A stretch of 64,000 nt of DNA from Sipunculus nudus. Taxonomy: Eukaryota; Annelida; Sipuncula; Golfingiida; Sipunculidae. The notes beneath the pieces were generated by a model that saw only the letters and a list, made by a program, of their open reading frames with translations, was not told the origin of the DNA and did not search any database. Each line of letters starts with the position of its first letter. Positions within the stretch are counted from its first letter, which is position 1. Positions 35,701 through 48,000 of this stretch are shown in pieces. The stretch spans positions 78,031,676 through 78,095,675 of the forward strand of contig CM049316.1 in assembly GCA_026874595.1 (NCBI GenBank), read 5' to 3'. The translations under genes and the position numbers were made by a program.

Positions 35701-38700
35701 CTGATCTGTGGTTTCTTCTCTGCCCTGTGTTTTCTTCCTTTTTTCCCTGTTCTGTGGTATCTTCTATTCCCTGTGGTTTCTTTTGTCTGTGATCTGTGGT
35801 TTCTTCTCTGCCCTGTGTTTTCTTCTTTTTTTCCCTGTTCTGTGGTATCTTCTATTCCCTGTGGTTTCTTTTGTCTCTGTTCCGTGGTTTCTTCTCTGCC
35901 CTGTGTTTTCTTCTTTTTTTCCCTGTTCTGTGGTATCTTCTATTCCCTGTGGTTTCTTTAGTCTCTGATCTGTGGTTTCTTCTCTGCCCTGTGTTTTCTT
36001 CCTTTTTTCCCTGTTCTGTGGTATCTTCTATTCTCCCTGTGGTTTCTTTTGTCTCTGTTCTGTGGTTTCTTCTCTGCCCTGTGTTTTCTTCCTTTTTTCC
36101 CTGTTCTGTGGTTTCTTCTATTCCCTGTGGTTTCTTTCTTCTCTGTTCTGTGGTTTCTTCCCTTCAAATGTTTTCTTCATTCTTCTCCGGTTTGTGGTTT
36201 CTTCTATTCCCTGTGGTTTCTTTAGTCTCTGTTCCGTGGTTTCTTCTCTGCCCTGTGTTTTCTTCTTTTTTTCCCTGTTCTGTGGTATCTTCTATTCCCT
36301 GTGGTTTCTTTTGTCTCTGATCTGTGGTTTCTTCTCTGCCCTGTGTTTTCTTCTTTTTTTCCCTGTTCTGTGGTATCTTCTATTCCCTGTGGTTTCTTTT
36401 GTCTCTGATATGTGGTTTCTTCTCTGCCCTGTGTTTTCTTCCTTTTTTCCCTGTTCTGTGGTATCTTCTATTCCCTATGGTTTCTTTTGTCTCTGATCTG
36501 TGGTTTCTTCTCTGCCCTGTGTTTTCTTCTTTTTTTCCCTGTTCTGTGGTATCTTCTATTCCCTATGGTTTCTTTTTTCCCTGTTCTGTGGTTTCTTCTA
36601 TTCCCTGTGGTTTCTTTCTTCTCTGTTCTGTGGTTTCTTCCCTTCAAATGTTTTCTTCATTCTTCTCCGGTTTGTGGTTTCTTCTATTCCCTGTGGTTTC
36701 TTTAGTCTCTGTTCTGTGGTTTCTTCTCTGCCCTGTGTTTTCTTCTTTTTTTCCCTGTTCTGTGGTATCTTCTATTCCCTGTGGTTTCTTTTGTCTCTGT
36801 TCCGTGGTTTCTTCTCTGCCCTGTGTTTTCTTCCTTTTTTCCCTGTTCTGTGGTATCTTCTATTCCCTGTGGTTTCTTTTGTCTCTGATCTGTGGTTTCT
36901 TCTCTGCCCTGTGTTTTCTTCCTTTTTTCCCTGTTCTGTGGTATCTTCTATTCCCTGTGGTTTCTTTTGTCTCTGATCTGTGGTTTCTTCTCTGCCCTGT
37001 GTTTTCTTCTTTTTTTCCCTGTTCTGTGGTATCTTCTATTCCCTGTGGTTTCTTTTGTCTCTGTTCCGTGGTTTCTTCTCTGCCCTGTGTTTTCTTCTTT
37101 TTTTCCCTGTTCTGTGGTATCTTCTATTCCCTGTGGTTTCTTTTGTCTCTGATCTGTGGTTTCTTCTCTGCCCTGTGTTTTCTTCTTTTTTTCCCTGTTC
37201 TGTGGTATCTTCTATTCCCTGTGGTTTCTTTAGTCTCTGTTCTGTGGTTTCTTCTCTGCCCTGTGTTTTCTTCCTTTTTTTCCCTGTTCTGTGGTATCTT
37301 CTATTCCCTATGGTTTCTTTTGTCTCTGATATGTGGTTTCTTCTCTGCCCTGTGTTTTCTTCCTTTTTTCCCTGTTCTGTGGTATCTTCTATTCCCTGTG
37401 GTTTCTTTTGTCTCTGATCTGTGGTTTCTTCTCTGCCCTGTGTTTTCTTCCTTTTTTCCCTGTTCTGTGGTATCTTCTATTCCCTATGGTTTCTTTTGTC
37501 TCTGATCTGTGGTTTCTTCTCTGCCCTGTGTTTTCTTCCTTTTTTCCCTGTTCTGTGGTATCTTCTATTCCCTGTGGTTTCTTTTGTCTCTGATCTGTGG
37601 TTTCTTCTCTGCCCTGTGTTTTCTTCCTTTTTTCCCTGTTCTGTGGTATCTTCTATTCCCTATGGTTTCTTTTGTCTCTGATCTGTGGTTTCTTCTCTGC
37701 CCTGTGTTTTCTTCTTTTTTTCCCTGTTCTGTGGTATCTTCTATTCCCTGTGGTTTCTTTTGTCTCTGTTCCGTGGTTTCTTCTCTGCCCTGTGTTTTCT
37801 TCCTTTTTTCCCTGTTCTGTGGTATCTTCTATTCCCTGTGGTTTCTTTTGTCTCTGATCTGTGGTTTCTTCTCTGCCCTGTGTTTTCTTCCTTTTTTCCC
37901 TGTTCTGTGGTATCTTCTATTCCCTGTGGTTTCTTTTGTCTCTGATCTGTGGTTTCTTCTCTGCCCTGTGTTTTCTTCTTTTTTTCCCTGTTCTGTGGTA
38001 TCTTCTATTCCCTGTGGTTTCTTTTGTCTCTGTTCCGTGGTTTCTTCTCTGCCCTGTGTTTTCTTCTTTTTTTCCCTGTTCTGTGGTATCTTCTATTCCC
38101 TGTAGTTTCTTTTGTCTCTGATCTGTGGTTTCTTCTCTGCCCTGTGTTTTCTTCTTTTTTCCCCTGTTCTGTGGTATCTTCTATTCCCTGTGGTTTCTTT
38201 TGTCTCTGATCTGTGGTTTCTTCTCTGCCCTGTGTTTTCTTCTTTTTTTCCCTGTTCTGTGGTATCTTCTATTCCCTGTGGTTTCTTTTGTCTCTGTTCC
38301 GTGGTTTCTTCTCTGCCCTGTGTTTTCTTCTTTTTTTCCCTGTTCTGTGGTATCTTCTATTCCCTGTGGTTTCTTTTGTCTCTGATCTGTGGTTTCTTCT
38401 CTGCCCTGTGTTTTCTTCTTTTTTTCCCTGTTCTGTGGTATCTTCTATTCCCTGTGGTTTCTTTTGTCTCTGATCTGTGGTTTCTTCTCTGCCCTGTGTT
38501 TTCTTCTTTTTTTCCCTGTTCTGTGGTATCTTCTATTCCCTGTGGTTTCTTTTGTCTCTGTTCCGTGGTTTCTTCTCTGCCCTGTGTTTTCTTCTTTTTT
38601 TCCCTGTTCTGTGGTATCTTCTATTCCCTGTAGTTTCTTTTGTCTCTGATCTGTGGTTTCTTCTCTGCCCTGTGTTTTCTTCCTTTTTTCCCTGTTCTGT

Positions 38701-39381
38701 GGTATCTTCTATTCCCTATGGTTTCTTTTGTCTCTGATCTGTGGTTTCTTCTCTGCCCTGTGTTTTCTTCTTTTTTTCCCTGTTCTGTGGTATCTTCTAT
38801 TCCCTGTGGTTTCTTTTGTCTCTGTTCCGTGGTTTCTTCTCTGCCCTGTGTTTTCTTCCTTTTTTCCCTGTTCTGTGGTATCTTCTATTCCCTGTGGTTT
38901 CTTTTGTCTCTGATCTGTGGTTTCTTCTCTGCCCTGTGTTTTCTTCCTTTTTTCCCTGTTCTGTGGTATCTTCTATTCCCTGTGGTTTCTTTTGTCTCTG
39001 ATCTGTGGTTTCTTCTCTGCCCTGTGTTTTCTTCTTTTTTTCCCTGTTCTGTGGTATCTTCTATTCCCTGTGGTTTCTTTTGTCTCTGTTCCGTGGTTTC
39101 TTCTCTGCCCTGTGTTTTCTTCTTTTTTTCCCTGTTCTGTGGTATCTTCTATTCCCTGTGGTTTCTTTTGTCTCTGTTCCGTGGTTTCTTCTCTGCCCTG
39201 TGTTTTCTTCTTTTTTCCCCTGTTCTGTGGTATCTTCTATTCCCTGTGGTTTCTTTTGTCTCTGATCTGTGGTTTCTTCTCTGCCCTGTGTTTTCTTCTT
39301 TTTTTCCCTGTTCTGTGGTATCTTCTATTCCCTGTGGTTTCTTTTGTCTCTGTTCCGTGGTTTCTTCTCTGCCCTGTGTTT
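29709..39381. repeat. 88-bp pyrimidine-rich satellite array, left block
   Basis: The 88-bp unit is built from four diverged subunits of about 22 bp, each a variant of GTGGTTTCTTCTATTCCCTG. Hand counting one unit on the + strand gives 48 T, 22 C, 15 G and 3 A. The left edge (29709-30030) has irregular, diverged 22- and 44-bp units; regular 88-bp units begin near 30030. A recurring variant block contains a CCCTTCAAATGTTTTCTTCA word. Open frames of up to 393 codons overlap at 88-bp steps and encode only Phe/Leu/Ser/Cys-rich repeats. They reflect the scarcity of A, and hence of stops, on this strand and are not genes. Confidence 0.97.
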
Positions 39382-42025
39382 TTAGCTCAGCTGACTATAA
39401 GTCATCTGAGCTATAGTCGTGGTCCATTGTCCGTCGTCCGTCCGTCTGTCCGTCCGTCCGTCCGTCCGTCCGTCCGTCCGTCCGTCCGTCCGTAGATGTG
39501 GCACGTTTTGAAACCGTAAGACCTAGGAATCCAAAATTCAGCATAATGTTAGATGTCCCCAAGATCTCCTACCAAGCCGAAAACTGGGTCTTTGCGACTT
39601 CATTCCTTTGAGAAATTAAGGAAAAACCTCAATTTTTTATTAAAAACCTATTTTCACACTTCAGGACTGCCTAATATCAAAACCACTCATCTGTTTTTCC
39701 TCATATTTCCTATAAATAATCCTCTATATAATTCCTATGTACATGCCAGAAATTAGGTCTGTATTATATAATTTAAAAAAGTTATGGGCCCAAACATAAT
39801 GCATTTTGTAAATAATCAGGAAAGAAATTTTATCACTTAACACAAAACTTGTTAAAGCTAAGCACTTTTTTTCCAGTAATATTACTTTTATTAATCAAAA
39901 TTAAATTGTATACCCAAAATTAGATCAAAATCTTTTAAATTTTTTAAAATATTAGCAAAAATAAAAAATTGGTACCTTAAATTTTGCCCAACTTTGACCA
40001 TGGCACGTTTTTTTTGCTGTAACTGCTGTGGATTTAATTTTCACAGCATGTTTTTGTTAGCATTTCAACTGTTAACACCAAAAATTTGAAACCAGTTGAT
40101 CAAAAACTGTAGATTTTATTCAAGTTTTCAAGCACCATGTCACATATTGCTAGTGTTATGCAGTTTGCTAGAGCTCAGCTCCCGAGCTTCAGCTCTAAGT
40201 TCCTTAAATTTGGCATACAGTTAGATTTCTCCAAAATCCCCTACCATGCCAAGAATTTGGTCACTAGGACTTAATTCCTTCGAGATATCAATGAAAAACT
40301 TCATTTTTCCATTAAAAACCCATTGTTACACTTTAAGACTGCCTAATATCAAAACCACTGATCTGACTTTGATCATATATGATATACATATTTTTCTATA
40401 CATTCGCTATGCACATGCCAGAAATGATGCCAGTATTGTGTATTTTTTTTAAGTTATGGGCCCAAACATAATGCACTTTGTAAAAAATCAAGAAATATAT
40501 TGACTCCCTTGACAAGGGCATTGCTGAAGCTAGAGATTTTATTGTCAGGGATGTAACATTATTTAATCAAGATTCAATTGAATACCCAAAATTAGTTCTG
40601 AATTTTTCAAATTTTATAAGTTATTAGTATAAATATAAAATTAGTACCTTAAATTTTGCCCAACTGTGACCATGGCACGTTTGTTACCTGAGAGCACTGT
40701 TGATATAATTTTCATATCATGCACACATAAGGATTTCAGCTTTTTAGTTTAGAAAGCTGAAAGAAATTGGCCAAATATTGTAGCTTTTATTAATGTTTTT
40801 ATGAGACCCTGTCAGACTTTGGCTCTCTCCAGCCCCTATTGAGTCACCTGTTTGTTGACCTTGTTGACCTTTCATCAAATTATGCACGCTTGAGGCGAGA
40901 ATCCAGGCAGCTTATGGCCAGCCACAGTTGATCCAGGTGTCCAACCCAACTCATCTAGTAGTTTTAACCAACAACATAACAATAAACAATAAATTAATAA
41001 ATTTTTGTGGTTTTTAATAACAAATTAAAGAAAAATAGAAAAGGAATTTGTTAGTTTATAATAACAGGAAATTAACTTGCAGTTACTGATGATATAAGAA
41101 TCTTGTATCGATGGGTAGAATGTCACATATTCCAAATAACACCATGCAGTCACCTATGGCATTTTTCAGTTCATTTTTAATGATAAAGAAGTAAATCATA
41201 TTATTCATTACTAATCATTAGGGATTATATGAAGGAAATTAATGATAGACAAAGATGCAGTTGATAATATTAATCTAGATTCCTACTGTGTCTAGTGTGT
41301 ACATTTATGTGAAATTAGTCCAAAATGAATTTTTTACAGTTATTTTTTAATATAAATAAAAGCCATAAAACCAGGTACTTATGATCATTATTTAAATGTG
41401 TGAATTTTGTATATTCTGGATTCTCAAAATCATTGTTTGGTGAAAACTGAATAAATACCAGACATGGTGCAAATACTTTGTAATTGTATTTAAATACGAA
41501 TATGATTATGTACTCCATTATAAAATTTCTTGCATAAAGAATGGGAATTCAGGTAAAAATGAAAGTATATGAATACTCGTGCAAATACTTTCAAAATGTA
41601 TTCATGAATGCATTCATGAATATATTCTTTAATATTATTTTAATAATCATATCAGTTATATGTCATTTTAAAAAATCATATGATTCTCTTATTATTTTTA
41701 ATAAAAATTATATTTGGGACAATATTTGTAATTTTTTTAATAAATAGTTAAACTCTTATATTATATGTTCTGCTTATAAGTTATATGGCCAAGTCAAAAT
41801 CTGTGTGACAATAGCACTCCATTTGTTAATAAAATAAATGAAATCAATCCTCTTCCCTGTCTCCAAAGATACTATCAAAATCATACATAAGCTAAACACC
41901 CACAACTCATAATACAGCTTATATTTATTACCACACAAAACCAGCATGTGCCTCATTTCTAAAAAATATTTTTTTATTTTTTTATCATATATAACAGCTG
42001 AGCGTCGTGACCCATAGGTCCCTTG
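39382..42025 (+). mobile_element. Dispersed non-autonomous element, copy B, inserted in the satellite; Helitron/Helentron-like
   Basis: This 2,644-bp insert starts TTAGCTCAGCTGAC and ends GGTCCCTTG. Near the 5' end GACTATA (39393-39399) pairs with TATAGTC (39412-39418), followed by a (TCCG)n tract at about 39430-39492. GCTCAGCTG near the 5' end is inverted as CAGCTGAGC near the 3' end, and a GACC-CATA-GGTC hairpin lies just before the 3' terminus. The body holds two related units about 675 bp apart, each with a TTAGATNTCYCCAARATC-like word. No open frame is conserved between copies. Absence of a target duplication and insertion between two T residues match the Helentron/HINE group, but this assignment is inference. 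Confidence 0.75.
39429..39492. repeat. (TCCG)n microsatellite inside copy B
   Basis: About 15 TCCG units lie close to the 5' end of the element. Copy C has an imperfect counterpart at 51311-51380, so the microsatellite belongs to the element. Confidence 0.92.
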
Positions 42026-45000
42026 TCTTCTTTTTTTCCCTGTTCTGTGGTATCTTCTATTCCCTGTGGTTTCTTTTGTCTCTGATCTGTGGTTTCTTCT
42101 CTGCCCTGTGTTTTCTTCTTTTTTTCCCTGTTCTGTGGTATCTTCTATTCCCTGTGGTTTCTTTTGTCTCTGATCTGTGGTTTCTTCTCTGCCCTGTGTT
42201 TTCTTCTTTTTTTCCCTGTTCTGTGGTATCTTCTATTCCCTGTGGTTTCTTTTGTCTCTGATCCGTGGTTTCTTCTCTGCCCTGTGTTTTCTTCTTTTTT
42301 CCCCTGTTCTGTGGTATCTTCTATTCCCTGTGGTTTCTTTTGTCTCTGATCTGTGGTTTCTTCTCTGCCCTGTGTTTTCTTCTTTTTTTCCCTGTTCTGT
42401 GGTATCTTCTATTCCCTGTGGTTTCTTTTGTCTCTGTTCCGTGGTTTCTTCTCTGCCCTGTGTTTTCTTCTTTTTTTCCCTGTTCTGTGGTATCTTCTAT
42501 TCCCTGTGGTTTCTTTTGTCTCTGATCTGTGGTTTCTTCTCTGCCCTGTGTTTTCTTCTTTTTTTCCCTGTTCTGTGGTATCTTCTATTCCCTGTGGTTT
42601 CTTTTGTCTCTGTTCCGTGGTTTCTTCTCTGCCCTGTGTTTTCTTCCTTTTTTCCCTGTTCTGTGGTATCTTCTATTCCCTGTGGTTTCTTTAGTCTCTG
42701 TTCTGTGGTTTCTTCTCTGCCCTGTGTTTTCTTCCTTTTTTCCCTGTTCTGTGGTATCTTCTATTCCCTATGGTTTCTTTTGTCTCTGATATGTGGTTTC
42801 TTCTCTGCCCTGTGTTTTCTTCCTTTTTTCCCTGTTCTGTGGTATCTTCTATTCCCTGTGGTTTCTTTTGTCTCTGATCTGTGGTTTCTTCTCTGCCCTG
42901 TGTTTTCTTCCTTTTTTCCCTGTTCTGTGGTATCTTCTATTCCCTATGGTTTCTTTTGTCTCTGATCTGTGGTTTCTTCTCTGCCCTGTGTTTTCTTCCT
43001 TTTTTCCCTGTTCTGTGGTATCTTCTATTCCCTGTGGTTTCTTTTGTCTCTGATCTGTGGTTTCTTCTCTGCCCTGTGTTTTCTTCCTTTTTTCCCTGTT
43101 CTGTGGTATCTTCTATTCCCTATGGTTTCTTTTGTCTCTGATCTGTGGTTTCTTCTCTGCCCTGTGTTTTCTTCTTTTTTTCCCTGTTCTGTGGTATCTT
43201 CTATTCCCTGTGGTTTCTTTTGTCTCTGTTCCGTGGTTTCTTCTCTGCCCTGTGTTTTCTTCCTTTTTTCCCTGTTCTGTGGTATCTTCTATTCCCTGTG
43301 GTTTCTTTTGTCTCTGATCTGTGGTTTCTTCTCTGCCCTGTGTTTTCTTCCTTTTTTCCCTGTTCTGTGGTATCTTCTATTCCCTGTGGTTTCTTTTGTC
43401 TCTGATCTGTGGTTTCTTCTCTGCCCTGTGTTTTCTTCTTTTTTTCCCTGTTCTGTGGTATCTTCTATTCCCTGTGGTTTCTTTTGTCTCTGTTCCGTGG
43501 TTTCTTCTCTGCCCTGTGTTTTCTTCTTTTTTTCCCTGTTCTGTGGTATCTTCTATTCCCTGTAGTTTCTTTTGTCTCTGATCTGTGGTTTCTTCTCTGC
43601 CCTGTGTTTTCTTCTTTTTTCCCCTGTTCTGTGGTATCTTCTATTCCCTGTGGTTTCTTTTGTCTCTGATCTGTGGTTTCTTCTCTGCCCTGTGTTTTCT
43701 TCTTTTTTTCCCTGTTCTGTGGTATCTTCTATTCCCTGTGGTTTCTTTTGTCTCTGTTCCGTGGTTTCTTCTCTGCCCTGTGTTTTCTTCTTTTTTTCCC
43801 TGTTCTGTGGTATCTTCTATTCCCTGTGGTTTCTTTTGTCTCTGATCTGTGGTTTCTTCTCTGCCCTGTGTTTTCTTCTTTTTTTCCCTGTTCTGTGGTA
43901 TCTTCTATTCCCTGTGGTTTCTTTTGTCTCTGATCTGTGGTTTCTTCTCTGCCCTGTGTTTTCTTCTTTTTTTCCCTGTTCTGTGGTATCTTCTATTCCC
44001 TGTGGTTTCTTTTGTCTCTGTTCCGTGGTTTCTTCTCTGCCCTGTGTTTTCTTCTTTTTTTCCCTGTTCTGTGGTATCTTCTATTCCCTGTGGTTTCTTT
44101 AGTCTCTGATCTGTGGTTTCTTCTCTGCCCTGTGTTTTCTTCTTTTTTTCCCTGTTCTGTGGTATCTTCTATTCCCTGTGGTTTCTTTTGTCTCTGATCT
44201 GTGGTTTCTTCTCTGCCCTGTGTTTTCTTCCTTTTTTCCCCTGTTCTGTGGTATCTTCTATTCCCTGTGGTTTCTTTAGTCTCTGATCTGTGGTTTCTTC
44301 TCTGCCCTGTGTTTTCTTCTTTTTTTCCCTGTTCTGTGGTATCTTCTATTCCCTGTGGTTTCTTTAGTCTCTGATCTGTGGTTTCTTCTCTGCCCTGTGT
44401 TTTCTTCTTTTTTTCCCTGTTCTGTGGTATCTTCTATTCCCTGTGGTTTCTTTTGTCTCTGATCTGTGGTTTCTTCTCTGCCCTGTGTTTTCTTCCTTTT
44501 TTCCACTGTTCTGTGGTATCTTCTATTCCCTGTGGTTTCTTTTGTCTCTGATCTGTGGTTTCTTCTCTGCCCTGTGTTTTCTTCCTTTTTTCCCTGTTCT
44601 GTGGTATCTTCTATTCCCTGTGGTTTCTTTAGTCTCTGTTCTGTGGTTTCTTCTCTGCCCTGTGTTTTCTTCCTTTTTTCCCTGTTCTGTGGTATCTTCT
44701 ATTCCCTGTGGTTTCTTTTGTCTCTGTTCTGTGGTTTCTTCTCTGCCCTGTGTTTTCTTCCTTTTTTCCCTGTTCTGTGGTTTCTTCTATTCCCTGTGGT
44801 TTCTTTCTTCTCTGTTCTGTGGTTTCTTCCCTTCAAATGTTTTCTTCATTCTTCTCCGGTTTGTGGTTTCTTCTATTCCCTGTGGTTTCTTTAGTCTCTG
44901 TTCCGTGGTTTCTTCTCTGCCCTGTGTTTTCTTCTTTTTTTCCCTGTTCTGTGGTATCTTCTATTCCCTGTGGTTTCTTTTGTCTCTGATCTGTGGTTTC

Positions 45001-48000
45001 TTCTCTGCCCTGTGTTTTCTTCTTTTTTTCCCTGTTCTGTGGTATCTTCTATTCCCTGTGGTTTCTTTTGTCTCTGTTCCGTGGTTTCTTCTCTGCCCTG
45101 TGTTTTCTTCTTTTTTTCCCTGTTCTGTGGTATCTTCTATTCCCTATGGTTTCTTTTTTCCCTGTTCTGTGGTTTCTTCTATTCCCTGTGGTTTCTTTCT
45201 TCTCTGTTCTGTGGTTTCTTCCCTTCAAATGTTTTCTTCATTCTTCTCCGGTTTGTGGTTTCTTCTATTCCCTGTGGTTTCTTTAGTCTCTGTTCTGTGG
45301 TTTCTTCTCTGCCCTGTGTTTTCTTCTTTTTTTCCCTGTTCTGTGGTATCTTCTATTCCCTGTGGTTTCTTTTGTCTCTGATCTGTGGTTTCTTCTCTGC
45401 CCTGTGTTTTCTTCTTTTTTTCCCTGTTCTGTGGTATCTTCTATTCCCTGTGGTTTCTTTTGTCTCTGTTCCGTGGTTTCTTCTCTGCCCTGTGTTTTCT
45501 TCTTTTTTCCCCTGTTCTGTGGTATCTTCTATTCCCTGTGGTTTCTTTCTTCTCTGTTCTGTGGTTTCTTCTATTCCCTGTGGTTTCTTTCTTCTCTGTT
45601 CTGTGGTTTCTTCCCTTCAAATGTTTTCTTCATTCTTCTCCGGTTTGTGGTTTCTTCTATTCCCTGTGGTTTCTTTAGTCTCTGTTCTGTGGTTTCTTCT
45701 CTGCCCTGTGTTTTCTTCCTTTTTTCCCTGTTCTGTGGTATCTTCTATTCCCTATGGTTTCTTTTGTCTCTGATCTGTGGTTTCTTCTCTGCCCTGTGTT
45801 TTCTTCCTTTTTTCCCTGTTCTGTGGTATCTTCTATTCCCTGTGGTTTCTTTTGTCTCTGTTCTGTGGTTTCTTCTCTGCCCTGTGTTTTCTTCCTTTTT
45901 TCCCTGTTCTGTGGTTTCTTCTATTCCCTGTGGTTTCTTTCTTCTCTGTTCTGTGGTTTCTTCCCTTCAAATGTTTTCTTCATTCTTCTCCGGTTTGTGG
46001 TTTCTTCTATTCCCTGTGGTTTCTTTAGTCTCTGTTCCGTGGTTTCTTCTCTGCCCTGTGTTTTCTTCTTTTTTTCCCTGTTCTGTGGTATCTTCTATTC
46101 CCTGTGGTTTCTTTTGTCTCTGATCTGTGGTTTCTTCTCTGCCCTGTGTTTTCTTCTTTTTTTCCCTGTTCTGTGGTATCTTCTATTCCCTGTGGTTTCT
46201 TTTGTCTCTGTTCCGTGGTTTCTTCTCTGCCCTGTGTTTTCTTCTTTTTTTCCCTGTTCTGTGGTATCTTCTATTCCCTATGGTTTCTTTTTTCCCTGTT
46301 CTGTGGTTTCTTCTATTCCCTGTGGTTTCTTTCTTCTCTGTTCTGTGGTTTCTTCCCTTCAAATGTTTTCTTCATTCTTCTCCGGTTTGTGGTTTCTTCT
46401 ATTCCCTGTGGTTTCTTTAGTCTCTGTTCTGTGGTTTCTTCTCTGCCCTGTGTTTTCTTCTTTTTTTCCCTGTTCTGTGGTATCTTCTATTCCCTGTGGT
46501 TTCTTTTGTCTCTGATCTGTGGTTTCTTCTCTGCCCTGTGTTTTCTTCTTTTTTTCCCTGTTCTGTGGTATCTTCTATTCCCTGTGGTTTCTTTTGTCTC
46601 TGTTCCGTGGTTTCTTCTCTGCCCTGTGTTTTCTTCTTTTTTCCCCTGTTCTGTGGTATCTTCTATTCCCTGTGGTTTCTTTCTTCTCTGTTCTGTGGTT
46701 TCTTCTATTCCCTGTGGTTTCTTTCTTCTCTGTTCTGTGGTTTCTTCCCTTCAAATGTTTTCTTCATTCTTCTCCGGTTTGTGGTTTCTTCTATTCCCTG
46801 TGGTTTCTTTAGTCTCTGTTCTGTGGTTTCTTCTCTGCCCTGTGTTTTCTTCCTTTTTTCCCTGTTCTGTGGTATCTTCTATTCCCTATGGTTTCTTTTG
46901 TCTCTGATCTGTGGTTTCTTCTCTGCCCTGTGTTTTCTTCCTTTTTTCCCTGTTCTGTGGTATCTTCTATTCCCTGTGGTTTCTTTAGTCTCTGATCTGT
47001 GGTTTCTTCTCTGCCCTGTGTTTTCTTCTTTTTTTCCCTGTTCTGTGGTATCTTCTATTCCCTGTGGTTTCTTTTGTCTCTGATCTGTGGTTTCTTCTCT
47101 GCCCTGTGTTTTCTTCCTTTTTTCCCTGTTCTGTGGTATCTTCTATTCCCTGTGGTTTCTTTTGTCTCTGATCTGTGGTTTCTTCTCTGCCCTGTGTTTT
47201 CTTCCTTTTTTCCCTGTTCTGTGGTATCTTCTATTCCCTGTGGTTTCTTTTGTCTCTGATCTGTGGTTTCTTCTCTGCCCTGTGTTTTCTTCCTTTTTTT
47301 CCCTGTTCTGTGGTATCTTCTATTCCCTGTGGTTTCTTTAGTCTCTGATCTGTGGTTTCTTCTCTGCCCAGTGTTTTCTTCTTTTTTTCCCTGTTCTGTG
47401 GTATCTTCTATTCCCTGTGGTTTCTTTTGTCTCTGTTCCGTGGTTTCTTCTCTGCCCTGTGTTTTCTTCCTTTTTTCCCTGTTCTGTGGTATCTTCTATT
47501 CCCTGTGGTTTCTTTTGTCTCTGATCTGTGGTTTCTTCTCTGCCCTGTGTTTTCTTCCTTTTTTTTCTGTTCTGTGGTATCTTCTATTCCCTGTGGTTTC
47601 TTTTGTCTCTGATCTGTGGTTTCTTCTCTGCCCTGTGTTTTCTTCCTTTTTTCCCTGTTCTGTGGTATCTTCTATTCCCTGTGGTTTCTTTAGTCTCTGA
47701 TCTGTGGTTTCTTCTCTGCCCTGTGTTTTCTTCTTTTTTTCCCTGTTCTGTGGTATCTTCTATTCCCTGTGGTTTCTTTTGTCTCTGATCTGTGGTTTCT
47801 TCTCTGCCCTGTGTTTTCTTCCTTTTTTCCCTGTTCTGTGGTATCTTCTATTCCCTGTGGTTTCTTTTGTCTCTGATCTGTGGTTTCTTCTCTGCCCTGT
47901 GTTTTCTTCCTTTTTTCCCTGTTCTGTGGTATCTTCTATTCCCTGTGGTTTCTTTTGTCTCTGATCTGTGGTTTCTTCTCTGCCCTGTGTTTTCTTCTTT

